Source of the DNA: Prochilodus magdalenae
Taxonomy: Eukaryota; Chordata; Actinopteri; Characiformes; Prochilodontidae
Reading direction: 5' to 3'
DNA: 64,000 nt
Assembly (NCBI GenBank): GCA_024036415.1
Contig: JAMWET010000674.1
Span: 681,501 to 745,500, forward strand
Positions 46,790 through 58,400 of the stretch are shown here, piece by piece. Each line of letters opens with the position of its first letter. The stretch's first letter is position 1. The notes under the pieces are model-generated. The model was given only the letters and a program-made list of their open reading frames with translations. It had not been told where the DNA came from and searched no databases. The position numbers were made by a program, and so were the translations under genes.

Positions 46790-47100
46790 AGGCCGTGTAC
46801 GCCTTATCACTGTATCTGACTCGGACATTTTGCGAGCAGTGATCCTGTTAGTGCCAGCATCATTGTCAGGTGGCTGCTTGACACAGGACTACATGCATGC
46901 AGACCTTTAAAACCCTTAAAACCACGTCAACGTTGCCAAAGACTGCAATGGTGTCGTGCCAGACAGTTATAGATTTACCCAGAATGGCAGTGGGTCATCT
47001 TCAGTGACAAGTCCCGCTTTCGTCTTGATGGAGATGACCAATGAATCTGGGTATGGAGGCACCATGGTCAGAGCCAAGATGGATTATGGAATGGGTTATT
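46790..47100 (+). mobile_element. Tc1-like transposase relic (two stops)
   Basis: A single frame from 46850 reads RPLKPLKPRQR, then CQRLQWCRARQL, a TAG (46970-46972), EWQWVIFSDKSRFRLDGDDQ, a TGA (47042-47044), and IWVWRHHGQ. This is the order of motifs around the catalytic FSD-K-SRF aspartate in Tc1 transposases. It is inactive. Confidence 0.75.
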
Positions 47101-47269
47101 GCAGGACACCAGTATCAGTAAATCAGTCTACATTTATCATCATTTATTGTTCCTGGTAAACTTTATCTTCTTTCCAAGCAGCACTGCAATCCCACATTTC
47201 CTTCTGAGTGCAGCTATGACGATGAGTGTATGAATTGCCTAATGCAGTATATACAGTCAGACCACCACA

Positions 47270-48250
47270 ATTGACTTAAAATAAAGCAGTCAATATGTGA
47301 CTGAGGAGAAGACTTTCAACTTGAATTCAAGAGGTTTAAAATCCTTTGCAGCCTATGATGATCTGAAGAATGGAACCCATGGACATTAGCAAATGCTGAG
47401 TTTTCTCCTTTGAGCTCCCTAGCTAGACCTAAACTGCAGCCACCTTTAGTTTCTGCTTATTTGTGGATCATTCTGCTTTCAGTTTTGTTTGGCTGACTCT
47501 GACCTCTTGCTTTAATAAGCTGTTAGATTGGTTTTGCAGTATGTTTTGAGTCATTATCCATTTGCATGACAAAGTGGTATATTTTCAGTTTTGCAGCATT
47601 TGGCTGAATCATAGTAAAAAGTACAACTCTATGTACTTCACAGTTCGTCCTGCTACTTGTATCAGTGGTCAATGTTATTACAGAAATGTTGTTTAGATGT
47701 TTTGTAGCAATGTCTAACCTAGCCTATCTGTACTGGAGTGTAGCAGTGTTTGTATCTTGATGTAAACTCTCTGTATTTGCACTTATAATAGCTTCTATTT
47801 ACTGAAGACTTTGACAATGATGTGCCATCCCTTCCGTAGAATGTCCTTGACCTGACAAGATGTTGTGCAGAGGTTTTCTTCACCATGGAAACAATTCTGG
47901 GATTATCCAATTGAGGTGTCTTCCGAGGTCTTCCATGCCTTTTGGTGTTGCTGAGCTCACAAGTGCATTCCTTCTTTCTTTAGAAATGTTGACATGGGCA
48001 TAAAGGATTCTCTCTGAGGCTTGTTTTGTGTAAAATATATATTTATATACATAGTATATACATAAATTGAATTCAAATATAAAAACCCCTAAAGACATGA
48101 AGAAAGTAGACACTTCCAACATACACAAAATCACAGAGTAAAACAACCACAACTTTAATTTGAACTAAATGAAGATTTAGGCCCCAACCCAAAGTCTGGT
48201 GGCAGCACCATCATCTTTTAGAAAGATAGCATATCTTGTATACAGTTTTG
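47270..48250. mobile_element. Probable DNA-transposon remnant
   Basis: Phrases such as TTTTGCAGCATTTGGCTGAA and GAGTCATTATCCATTTGCAT are familiar from degenerate transposase-antisense repeats in fish. Neither a frame nor terminal repeats could be established. Confidence 0.3.
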
Positions 48251-48259
48251 AAATAGAAT

Positions 48260-49750
48260 TATATACATCTAAATAATAATGGAGCTGAAAATAACACAAT
48301 CCAAAACAAAAATCCATTATAGCTACGGAAAAAAGTACACCCAAAAGACAATGGCACTCTGACCCATAAAAAGCAGGCGAGATGCAAGCACCACTGATAG
48401 AAACGTCTCTGGTGGCAAATCATCCGGGGAGCAAATGTATCGACAGCCACTGTCCAATAAAGTGGCAAGGCATTCATTTTTCTCTCCCTCTCGAGTGAGC
48501 TAGCAGGGGACAAAGGACCTGAACAAGAATATTCTTCTTATTCTGTTCTGCCCAGACAAAACAAACATGATTTGGAAATGTGCATGGCTGTGAGACAGAC
48601 ACCACACAGCTCTGCTGTATGCCACCCATGTGGGAGGAATATAAAGAGAGACAGAAGGGAAGTGGCAGGGGAGAGGAATGCAGAGCAAAGTACTGTGGAA
48701 ACGCTGATTATCCTATTGTGATCTGTTTTTCATAGATTAAATTGCACGACTAACAAACTGAAGTGCCCAGTTTAGTAATCAGTTATTGCTGTGATGCACA
48801 ATATTTCTTTTCCTCACATTATTTTTCTCAGCGTTCCTTAATGAAACATGGTTTTCCCATGTTCTTTCATGGGGAAGTACAAGGGCTTCTTTGATTTTGC
48901 AGCAATTGTGTGCAAAGCCTAGAAATCAAGGGAAAATATTTATTTTATCTATGTAGTGGTTTACTCCATGAGCCACACCTAAACAGTCCTTCGCTCTCCT
49001 TCATCTAAGGAAGCCGGATGATCCAAACTACGAAAAAGAAGAGACATGTTTCCATTAACCCATGTGTTTGTTTGGGGAACCTTATTGTGGAGGCCTAGTC
49101 CCAACACCCTGCATCATGAGGTCTAGCATATGTCTATACATGGGCGCAAGGAAAAAAGGGCCTGAGAAAATAAACACCTACTACGTTAATAAGGGAGGAA
49201 CAGAGGAGTGCTTGATCTCCCATTGAGCGCTTCATTGTTAACAACGTCAAGCTTAAACGTGACAGGAAGGACCCCGCATTTTTCTTGGATAATATAATAG
49301 TTTTACATGCAACTGAAGGACTTCAAAGCAGTGGCTACATCAGGGCCCCCTGAAAACAATGAATGTGCCCCCATATAAAAATGAATTGAAAAATAAATGA
49401 ATGAAGAAAAAACACAATGTACTTTTTTATTTACTTGCTATAACACTATTTTAACCAAGAAGATACTCTAACATAGCCTAAGGGCTGGAGCATATTATTA
49501 TCTTGTCAAAGCTATTTTTAACTCATGGGGTAAAATTGCATAAGTGGTGATATAAGGAGTCCAATAAAGGAAATAACATTAAACAAACAAACTGATGTGT
49601 AAATCTGATGCAAGGGGGGAGATTATTGCACAGTTTATGCACATAAGCTGCAAAGGACCGCCCCTCCTTTGCTTTTAGTTTGGTTTGGGGGCCAGCTAAT
49701 AGACCCTGGTTTGAAAACCGCATTATAAAGCGGACATAAATTCTCATTGA
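48260..49750. other. Intergenic DNA
   Basis: No exon, RNA gene or convincing repeat recognised. Short frames only. Confidence 0.4.
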
Positions 49751-49759
49751 CATATGCTG

Positions 49760-50280
49760 GGGCCTCACTGTGTAAAGCCTGGTAAGTGAGCACTAGCTCT
49801 TAAAGTATGTTCTATAGCCCACAGGCAGCCAAAGAAAAGAGGCCATCACGGGTGTAATATGCTCTCTGCATTCTGTCCTGGTGATGCTGCATTTTGAACA
49901 AGCTGCAGACAAGCCACGTCTATCTGATTCAGACAGGTGAACAGGGCATTACAGTAGTCCAGCCGGGAGAGAGAGGAGAGAAAGACATGAATGATCAAAA
50001 AGGGCAGGATATGTCTGAACTTGCCAGTGTTTCTAATCTAAATAAAACAGAAGTAAAGAAGCTTCTTGATGTTAACAGTGAAATTGAGGTGAGAGACAAA
50101 AATCACACCCAGATTTCTCACAAAGAGCCCGGCCTTAAACCCAGCACAATCAAGAACTGACTGCACCCTTTTGGACCTATCCTCCAGGCCCACAATTAGG
50201 ACTTTAGTCTTGTTCTAGTTGAACTTGGGAAAATTATGCAACATCCAGATTGAGATCTGTCAGACAATAGGTAAGAATGA
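49760..50280. repeat. Interspersed repeat related to 6.44-6.71 kb
   Basis: GCATTTTGAACAAGCTGCAG, GGCATTACAGTAGTCCAGCC, the AGAAATCTGGGTG complement and a CAACATCCAGATTGAGATC tail are characteristic of a fish repeat family. The 88-codon frame inside (49894-50160) is part of the repeat. Confidence 0.5.
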
Positions 50281-50289
50281 CCAGTCTTT

Positions 50290-52020
50290 CAGGGTCATTA
50301 CAATTTACAGCAATCATTGGTGGATAGAAATCAAGTAAATATAATTGGTTACTGTACTTGAATAGTTTTTGGTGTATCTGTATCTGTGTTTCCATTCTGC
50401 ACTTTACTTTATCTCCACTACAGTCAAAGTCAGATATCTTACTTCTTACTACACTGCATATTGGCCAAATCACTTCTTCCTTTTCTCATATGTGTGCATG
50501 AAAACGTAACATTAAAATGAAAGAAGCGTGATTTAGCTTGCCAATCAGATTACAGTGGTCACTTCGTTTTGATCTGTTGGACAGAGCTTGGTTCTAGCTA
50601 ATGCAAACTGTTCTCCTTTAGTGCTCTGTGTCTATTATCATTTGAATAGACGTCAGTGTCAGACTAATTAATGAACTTCTACTAAAAGACTATTGGACTG
50701 AGAGACACTAGAGTCTTCTCACCTACAATGAGCTGATTAAGAGTCTTGTTCCAGAAATGATAACAGGACATTAGTGACATTATAAATCATGCTACTGTTA
50801 CTCTCCATATCTAAGTACATATAACATCAAAAACATTTACGCAAGTTTACCTTTATTTGGGTAAATATTGTACTGTGGGTAGCTCTACTTTAACTTGTGT
50901 GTATGGTTTATGTACTTTGGCTACCACTAAAAGCTGAATAAATCTGATTGTCAGCATAAAGATGAACAGGAACATTCAAGCTACTAATATGATTACCTAG
51001 AGGGTGCAATTACAGAAACAAATGAACTAGTGAAACCTGAACATGTGTAAATTTTATTTTACAACATATGGCCTACACTAATATCCAGAAAAAGAAATTC
51101 AGAGGAAAGAAGTGTTTGGAGGGACTTAAATGATAGCCGTCCACATATAAGGCTACTTACTAGAGAGATGAGTTATCTTCAAGACAATCACATGGCCTTA
51201 GAAATCTTTATTTAGAAGTATAATTGTTTACCAAGTTACTAGCATCCATCACTGCCAGCAGTATGACTGGTTGTTCAAAAAAACCACACTATGGAATCTA
51301 ATGCTTTGTTTCCTTTAGAAAAATTATCAGTAAATAGTACATAGATACTTCAGTACTATCTGCAACTCTTAAACCAAGCATGCAGTGAGATCACGAATGA
51401 CGTAATAGCACAGTTATTTGTCCCCACCCGTTCACTGTTTGGGTGCATAGCACATCCTGTATCTCTGGTTTGCAGCACGTCTCTCTGTCCCTTATTGTTT
51501 CCTTTCACCTCTCAATCTCAATATGCTGGTGGAAGCTAGGCGTCAAGCCTGCAGAGAATGGACAATGCATATATGTGTGTTTGTGTACATTCACAGTCCA
51601 CCTGGGGTGTCCACATGAGCATGTGTGTGTAACACCATAAGCTCCTCCAATTTGTCCAGCTGTAGAAGAAGGCTGACCTTGTGAGCAAAGGAGAGAATTG
51701 ACAGAGGGGAGCACTGTTAAGAAGGACTGGCCATATATCAAACAGCCAATTTGGAGCTCTTTATCCACCAGGGGTCAATTCCAGCCACATGGACATAGAT
51801 CAGAGGATTCGGGACATATGGTACACAGTTAACGCCTGTCTGCTCCATCTCCAATCAAGTGGCATGCAAACACAGCACTCCTCCTGTGGGTCACTGTGTA
51901 ATTCATGCTGTATTAAACAGATTAGCCATATATATACAGAAAACTACATTTTTTGACAAAACCAGATCACAATTATTGGCAACGCTCCATTCTGTACTTT
52001 TGTAACCTCCTATTATGAAC
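50290..52020. other. Intergenic DNA
   Basis: No supported feature recognised on either strand. Confidence 0.4.
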
Positions 52021-52029
52021 AACAGTGAG

Positions 52030-52690
52030 TGTTCTTCTATAAGTCGTGACGGGATCTGAGGGAAAAAACCCAAATCCTTTTCTTTGAGAAGCTCTTCTTC
52101 GGCTCGCCTGACAGGTTTTCAGTGATGTCAGGGGACTGGGATGCCCGTATCAAAAGCTTGATGCTCTGGTCATTGAATCATCTTTTGTGGGCTTGGATGT
52201 ATGTTTTAGATCACTGTCTTGCTTGACGAATCAACCATCAATCAGTTTCATCTTTGTAGCTGAGGCGGCCATGATGTCAAGCATCCCAACAGGGTTTCCA
52301 ACGTTTGGAAGAAAACAGCCTGGCAGCATTACAGATATTCCAACCCTACTAAACATCGTACATAATTTCTGTATGGAGAGGTTTCAGTTTGTTGCTTTGG
52401 TTGTGTAGATAAATATTCAGCTATTTATGTGCCAACTTTTACTGCACTTGACCGTAAAGCAGGTATTTTCAGTAATGTGGATGGCTGGTAATTTGTGTCA
52501 CCTACTGTGTGCAAATATGGCATAGGACCATGATGACAGGACCAAAGAAATGACCCAGAATTAATTGAAAAAAAAAAGTCTAATAATAAGTAAAGTGAAA
52601 ATATAAGTTTTGAGATGCAGTTTGACGTTTTGCTATTAGACTGTGAAGGGCGAATCTAAGAACATAGAGTGCATTTCACAAAGTTTTAGT
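52030..52690. repeat. Dispersed repeat, partner of 54.06-54.37 kb
   Basis: From about 52365, GGAGAGGTTTCAGTTTGTTG, ATTTATGTGCCAACTTTTA and AATGTGGATGGCTGGT match 54.08-54.22 kb in order and spacing. The upstream part (GATCACTGTCTTGCTTGACG) looks like a DNA-transposon remnant. Confidence 0.45.
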
Positions 52691-54059
52691 TTAGCCAGAT
52701 AACTTCAACCAAAAGAAAACAGCCCAACCACATCATGAATCTTTCATTCTACAACTTTCATGAGGTTCTTTCCTAAATAACCATCTTTATTTTCATCATA
52801 AATCAATCTGTAATGTCTAGGCTTTGGTTATTTTGAGATTCTGTATGTCATTTGTCCATAGAGTACATATCTTGTGCATAGACGTTTTTATAGCCATTGC
52901 CTTATTTATTATGGTCAGCACACTTTAGGCTCATTTTATCTATCCTTCTAATCTTCCCCAGGAAAGAGAGAAGTCATAGAGGAACTCTTAAGACTTGCTG
53001 AACACTCAGGTGAACTTAAAAAGAAAGTGAAATATAAATATAAACATTCTTCTGTTACACATTGTACATAGGAAGACTAAAAGTGTGCCTAGAATTGTGA
53101 CACACACACAGAACGTTAGGCTTCTCACACATGCTCAGTGTGAGCTAATTAACCGCAAAGACATTTTATGGCCTGTCTTTACCAAGAATCTAGCTGAACA
53201 CAACACTTTATATTCCCGAACTCACTACATGTTGAGCTCACAGAACAGAAGAAGACTTGATTAGATTTCTGTCTCCCTGTCGTGCATAAGATTTTTAGTT
53301 TTCATTTTGTCGGTAGGCCAAAAAAGAGCCATAGAAGTAGGGACTGAGAACGAGAGAAATGGATTGTGCTCAAGCTGGGTCTAGAATTGTTTAGTGAAGA
53401 TGTGAAGCACTGACTATTGTAAAGTCTCTTTTCTGCAGATGTATGATCTCTGTAATAAGAATGGCAATGTTGCATTTGTATTTCTGACTGTGCCTCAGAG
53501 ATGATCCAGATGGCCAGCCCACGTGATTAAAGGCTGTAAAAGTGAAGAGTCTGCTGCCGCTGATTCTCATATGGAAGCTTGTCAACACAGCACATTAGCA
53601 CACACACAGGTTATTGCTTAGCCCAGATTTATGTCACCAGGAAACATGGCCTTTTTCCTTTTAGCATGATGCAGGTGCCACCTGGTGGACACTGCAGATA
53701 CTTCATTCCTACTAACATACTGTACTTCATGATAACGTTGAGCATGCTATAGTGAGTCTGGCTACTCAGCCGATGTTCTCTTAAGCCTCTTAATGCAGAG
53801 TCATGCCTGCAGTACTTATCGTCTGCCCTCACTATATGTCTCAATACGCAACACAACGTGATGAGTTTTGTAAGATTTACAGCCAAAAATGATGACAGTG
53901 GTATTTTAAAGTCGAAAAATGGCAAATTGAAATGGCTGGTGCTTAAAATGCATAAGAACTGCCTGATTCCGGATTGACTGGTAATGTCAGTCTGGCAGTT
54001 CTTTAAGTCTGTAACCTCTAGCAGTCATTCAGTGCTGGTTTACTCTATCCTAACATTTC

Positions 54060-54370
54060 CTATGCAATTACTGACCATTTCTGTCTGGAGAAGTTTCAGC
54101 TGCTGCTTTTGGCATGTAGGTAAATACTTAGTGGGGGTTAACTATTTATGTGCCAGGTTTTATTTGACGTTTTAGGTGACCATGAAGCAGGGTTATTCAG
54201 TATTGTGGATGGTTGGTTAAAATTACTAGAAAAAAATCTAATTATAACTTGCCTTTCTCTTGTAAAGTTATCATCCCGGAGATATAAGGTTTTGGCTAGT
54301 AGACTGTGGGGGGTTTGGGGGATCTCAGAACATGTTGAGGGGCATTCATATTGGACAGTCCTCAATTTTG
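54060..54370. repeat. Dispersed repeat, second copy
   Basis: GGAGAAGTTTCAGCTGCTGC, ATTTATGTGCCAGGTTTTA and ATTGTGGATGGTTGGT parallel the copy at 52.37-52.50 kb. Both continue into a TTTTGGCTAGTAGACTGTG-like phrase, so the unit exceeds 250 bases. Confidence 0.5.
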
Positions 54371-55108
54371 GAAATTAGAAGGGAACTTCACCAGTTTGTC
54401 AAAATGTGTTATAATTAAACCAAAAACTAAAGTAAACTAAAGAGGCACAAGCAAAGGAATGTTTTACCATTATCAGCATCACTATTAAAAGCTCAGAACA
54501 CATACGTTGGTTCACTTTTTGTTTTAAACAGCAAATAAATGGTGTTTGCTTTGTAAACATCCCACCACCAGGTTCAACTGCACTGCAATAGACACTTAAT
54601 GGTCACTTTATTGGGTGCGCCTACTCAGATCCGCTTACTACCACTGCTAATGTGCAGTAAAATGTTTCACTTAATAACTGCACTATATTTAACTGGTGCT
54701 CATGTAAGAAAGAAGGAAAATTATTTACTGGAGCGAATAATATGTCAGGAGTCATCTTCAATCAGAATAACTGTCTGTAAGCTACTCCACTCTTTCTCTA
54801 GGAGCAGATGTTGCAGTGGCTTGCTCTTGCCAAATCTTGGCCAGAACTCTCTTAAACATATTTACATATTTAGCAGACTCTCTGATCCAGGGTGACTTAC
54901 AGTGGTAGATGAATGCAGTGTCTTATAACTAGAGCACTGACATGCTGTCCTGGATGGGCAAATAAACATTTTTCCAGAGTGCAGATCAGTGACGTTATCC
55001 ACTATGCTGTACAACTACTATAGCTTATAAACAGCCAAATAAGCTAAAAATGCACTGCACTCTTTACTGAAACTAAAGAGTAATACAGTCTTTCATTTTT
55101 TTCCCTCA

Positions 55109-55122
55109 TTTATTTGTTTATT
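55109..55122 (-). terminator. slc16a1: Candidate polyadenylation signals of slc16a1 copy 2
   Basis: Two TTTATT motifs (AATAAA on the gene strand) lie about 290 bases past the stop codon at 55408. Only the motif and spacing support them. Confidence 0.35.
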
Positions 55123-55407
55123 CTTGCATAAACATACAGCATTTTTCTACATTTTTGTTAAATAGTAGAAATAAATTATTTCTTGGCTTATTTACACATA
55201 TCCATATAACTGCACAAATTCCAAAAAAACATGTAGAAGATAAAAAATAAGAAGAAATTGTGTAATAACAGCCTGTCCTCAAAGCAACCAGAGTGCTTTG
55301 GTTATAAAAACCTATGCGTCTGTTTGTCTTCCTGTGAATTCTGTTTGTGCATTCCATGCCAGTCATTCACGGACTAGCTCAGTTAGTGCACTCCTGCAGT
55401 TTTGGAA

Positions 55408-58400
55408 TCAGCTTATTTCTGTCTCCTTGTTGCCAGTCTCCTTGGCTGCAGTCTCTGTGCTGTATTCATCTGACGTTTCTTTCAGCTGGGCTCTTTTAGC
55501 TTCCTCTTTTGCTTCCTTATCCAGCAGCCTGTAGTTGATGCCCATGCCGACAAAGAGGAACAAGCTTGCGACCAACAGGATTATTCCACAGCTTATGTAA
55601 GTGTATTTGTAGTCGTTGTAGATGTCTTTAAATTTTCCTGTAAGGACAAATACAATATGAGCATTATGAACGCTTTCACATTCTTTAAGAAATTTAAGAT
55701 TTTAAACTACTGCGCCTTTTTCCCTCTTAATTACTCTATTTTCACTTGCAAAATGCACACTCATAGCAAAACTGGCTCTGTATAGTGCCATAAAGGGTTA
55801 GTTGTAATAAAAGTGGACATTTTTTGGTGCTATATAGAACCATACATTTAAGATTATTATACAACAGGTTTATACAGTTAGTTTTTACAGTCAAATCATC
55901 CTCAACCAGTTCTCATGGTTCTGTAACTATATATGGTTCTATATGTTTTCCGTTACTAATGAACCCTGAAGGACCACTGTTGTGTAAGGGCGCAGCTTAG
56001 CACATCTCTAAAAAAAAAAAACATCTCCATAAAAATGAATTGGCGGTCTAGTCTAAATAGTCTATACGATTTTAACACAGATGATCTTTTAATGCCTGAT
56101 TTTATATTAAAGTTTCCTTTCTATTTTATTTTTCATCACAAGGTCATTGAGGTCATTTATAATCTGTCAAAGGCACTGTTGCTTCATACAGTCATCCTAA
56201 ATCTGAGATCATTTATTTACTTTAAAGGAGCAATGTGCAAGATGATGCAACATTTTATTAGAAAGTTGGGGTGTCCATCCATATAGTAAGAAACAAGCAA
56301 ATGCACAGTTCCCTTCTCCTCAGTGTCAGCATTAAGAGCTGTTAATTTACTAGTCTATAAGAAAGCCTGTGAGTTTAGCATAAAACTCATTTAATTACCG
56401 GGAGCATCTCCAGCAGTAGAAAGCAACACCAATATTAACTCTTGATTTGTTTCTATTTAGATGCTCTTTTGTTTCCTGACAAATATGGTTTGTTGCTGAG
56501 AGTGGTTGGCAGTTGTTATAATGGTTGCTTGTCAAGAGCTTCAGTCTGCATTTTGTTTACTCTTCCTTATACTGGCTACCTGTCCCTAAATTATCTAACC
56601 AGGGGAAGTACATTCAACCTATTTTTGAGCAGTGCTGTTTGGGTTCCTTGATTTTGGACAGTGCAACTTCTATATCCTTTTATGTTGGACTGATTAGCCA
56701 GGCTAGCTGGTTAGCTTGCTTCAGCAGGTATGTATGCAACATAATACATATATGTCTTGGACACACCAATAAAAGCATAGTTTTTAAACATTCTTTTAAT
56801 AATTTTAGGTTTTAAACTAAGTTTTAAACTAAAATCTTAGATATGGCTCCTTTAAGGGTTCAGTTTGACACCCTTGTAACGCAAGCATAGGAATAATTTG
56901 AGCCTTCTTGAAAAATAAAACCCACAAGGAGTTGTAGAAGCCTGAAATGGGTCTACAGAATGTAATGGTGGGATATGTATACTACAGATTGGTGTAACTC
57001 CTGGTTCTCCAAAGAAAATGAATAATGCAGTACTCAAGTTTTGTCCTATGCTTTTGCCTTTTCATTAAAGTATCACATGGCGTTCTTCATGGGACAGATA
57101 CATAGTTTGCCTAGCCTGAATTGATTTTGAGTCTATAATCATCTGTATTCTGCAGTACAGAGTAGACTCTGCAGACTAACTTTAGCGTTACATTACTATA
57201 AGCACGGCTAAAAACTCGACCAGTGTGACATACAACTGATGAATGGTTATGAGCTTAGTACTTAATTAATACTATTTGCAGTCTGTTAAAACTGTATGTA
57301 CACTCTCAGCATTTTACATTGAGCTTTCTAGCTACATTCAGCATACATACGTCCAGGTCATACCAACACAACACACATTAACACCACATCAGTGTCACTG
57401 CAGTGCTGAGAATGATCCGCCACTGCCATTAGGGTGCCCTGGCCATTGAAGAATTGTGAAGTATGCAGAGAAACAGACTACAAGCTGTAACAGTGGAGCT
57501 ACAAAGTGCTCTTGTTTGATAAAATTGACAGTGAGTGCAGATACATGGTAGCTGTACCTTGTACTATCAAATATTAGCCTGTTAGCTTTTTTTAAAATCA
57601 TGCAAAAGCAAACAATCAGCTCACAAAAATAATACTCTTTAAAAATCAGATTCTCATACTTACCCAGCAAGGGTGGGGCGAGTAACACTGGCACACACTC
57701 CAAAATTGTCACCAGCCCCACAGCACTAGAGAAGCGCTCTGCCCCCACCAGATCCATCAGTGTTTCAAAAAGAATAGAGCTCAGCCATCCAAACCCAAAC
57801 CCAAAGAATGCAGAATAGATAATGAACCCTAAATAATCCACTGCCTGAGGTGCAAGCAGGTGGCAGATAGCGTTAAACAAAACAGAAGCTGCAAAGAAAT
57901 GTTGCACCCTGGGCCGCACCCATTTGGTGTTGGCCACTGTTCCCATTGAGGGCCGTGCTACCATGTCCACTATAGCCAATACTGATAGCAAAGATGCAGC
58001 TTTATCGTTTGGAATATCCTTAGTCTTGGCAAAATTGCTGAGGAACACAAGGGGGGTGAAAATGCCACAAAACAAGACAACATTGCCTGTGAGGTACAAA
58101 AGGAAGCCACGGTGTTTAAAGAGGGACAGATCAATAAAACTATTGATAATCTCCATCACTGTTTTCTTCTTTTGTGAAGTGTCAGGTTCTTCCAAAGCAG
58201 GTTTGCGCTTTGGTCCAATGGGCCTCATGAGAGCTCCAGCTACACAGCAGTTAAGCAGAAGCCCACCCAGGATAAGGAAGCTACCCCTCAAGCCAAACAG
58301 GTCATAACACCAACTGTTCATGGGAGCTAACGTGGCTAGAAACACAGGAGTACCGGCCATGGCAATTCCATTAGCAAAAGGTCTTCTCTTGTAAAAGTAT

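Noticed and set aside
57395..57663. C-terminal extension of the slc16a1 copy 2 frame past exon 4
   Set aside because: A GTAAGT donor at 57663 ends the exon. The extension enters a dispersed repeat, while a proper terminal exon exists at 55408-55637.
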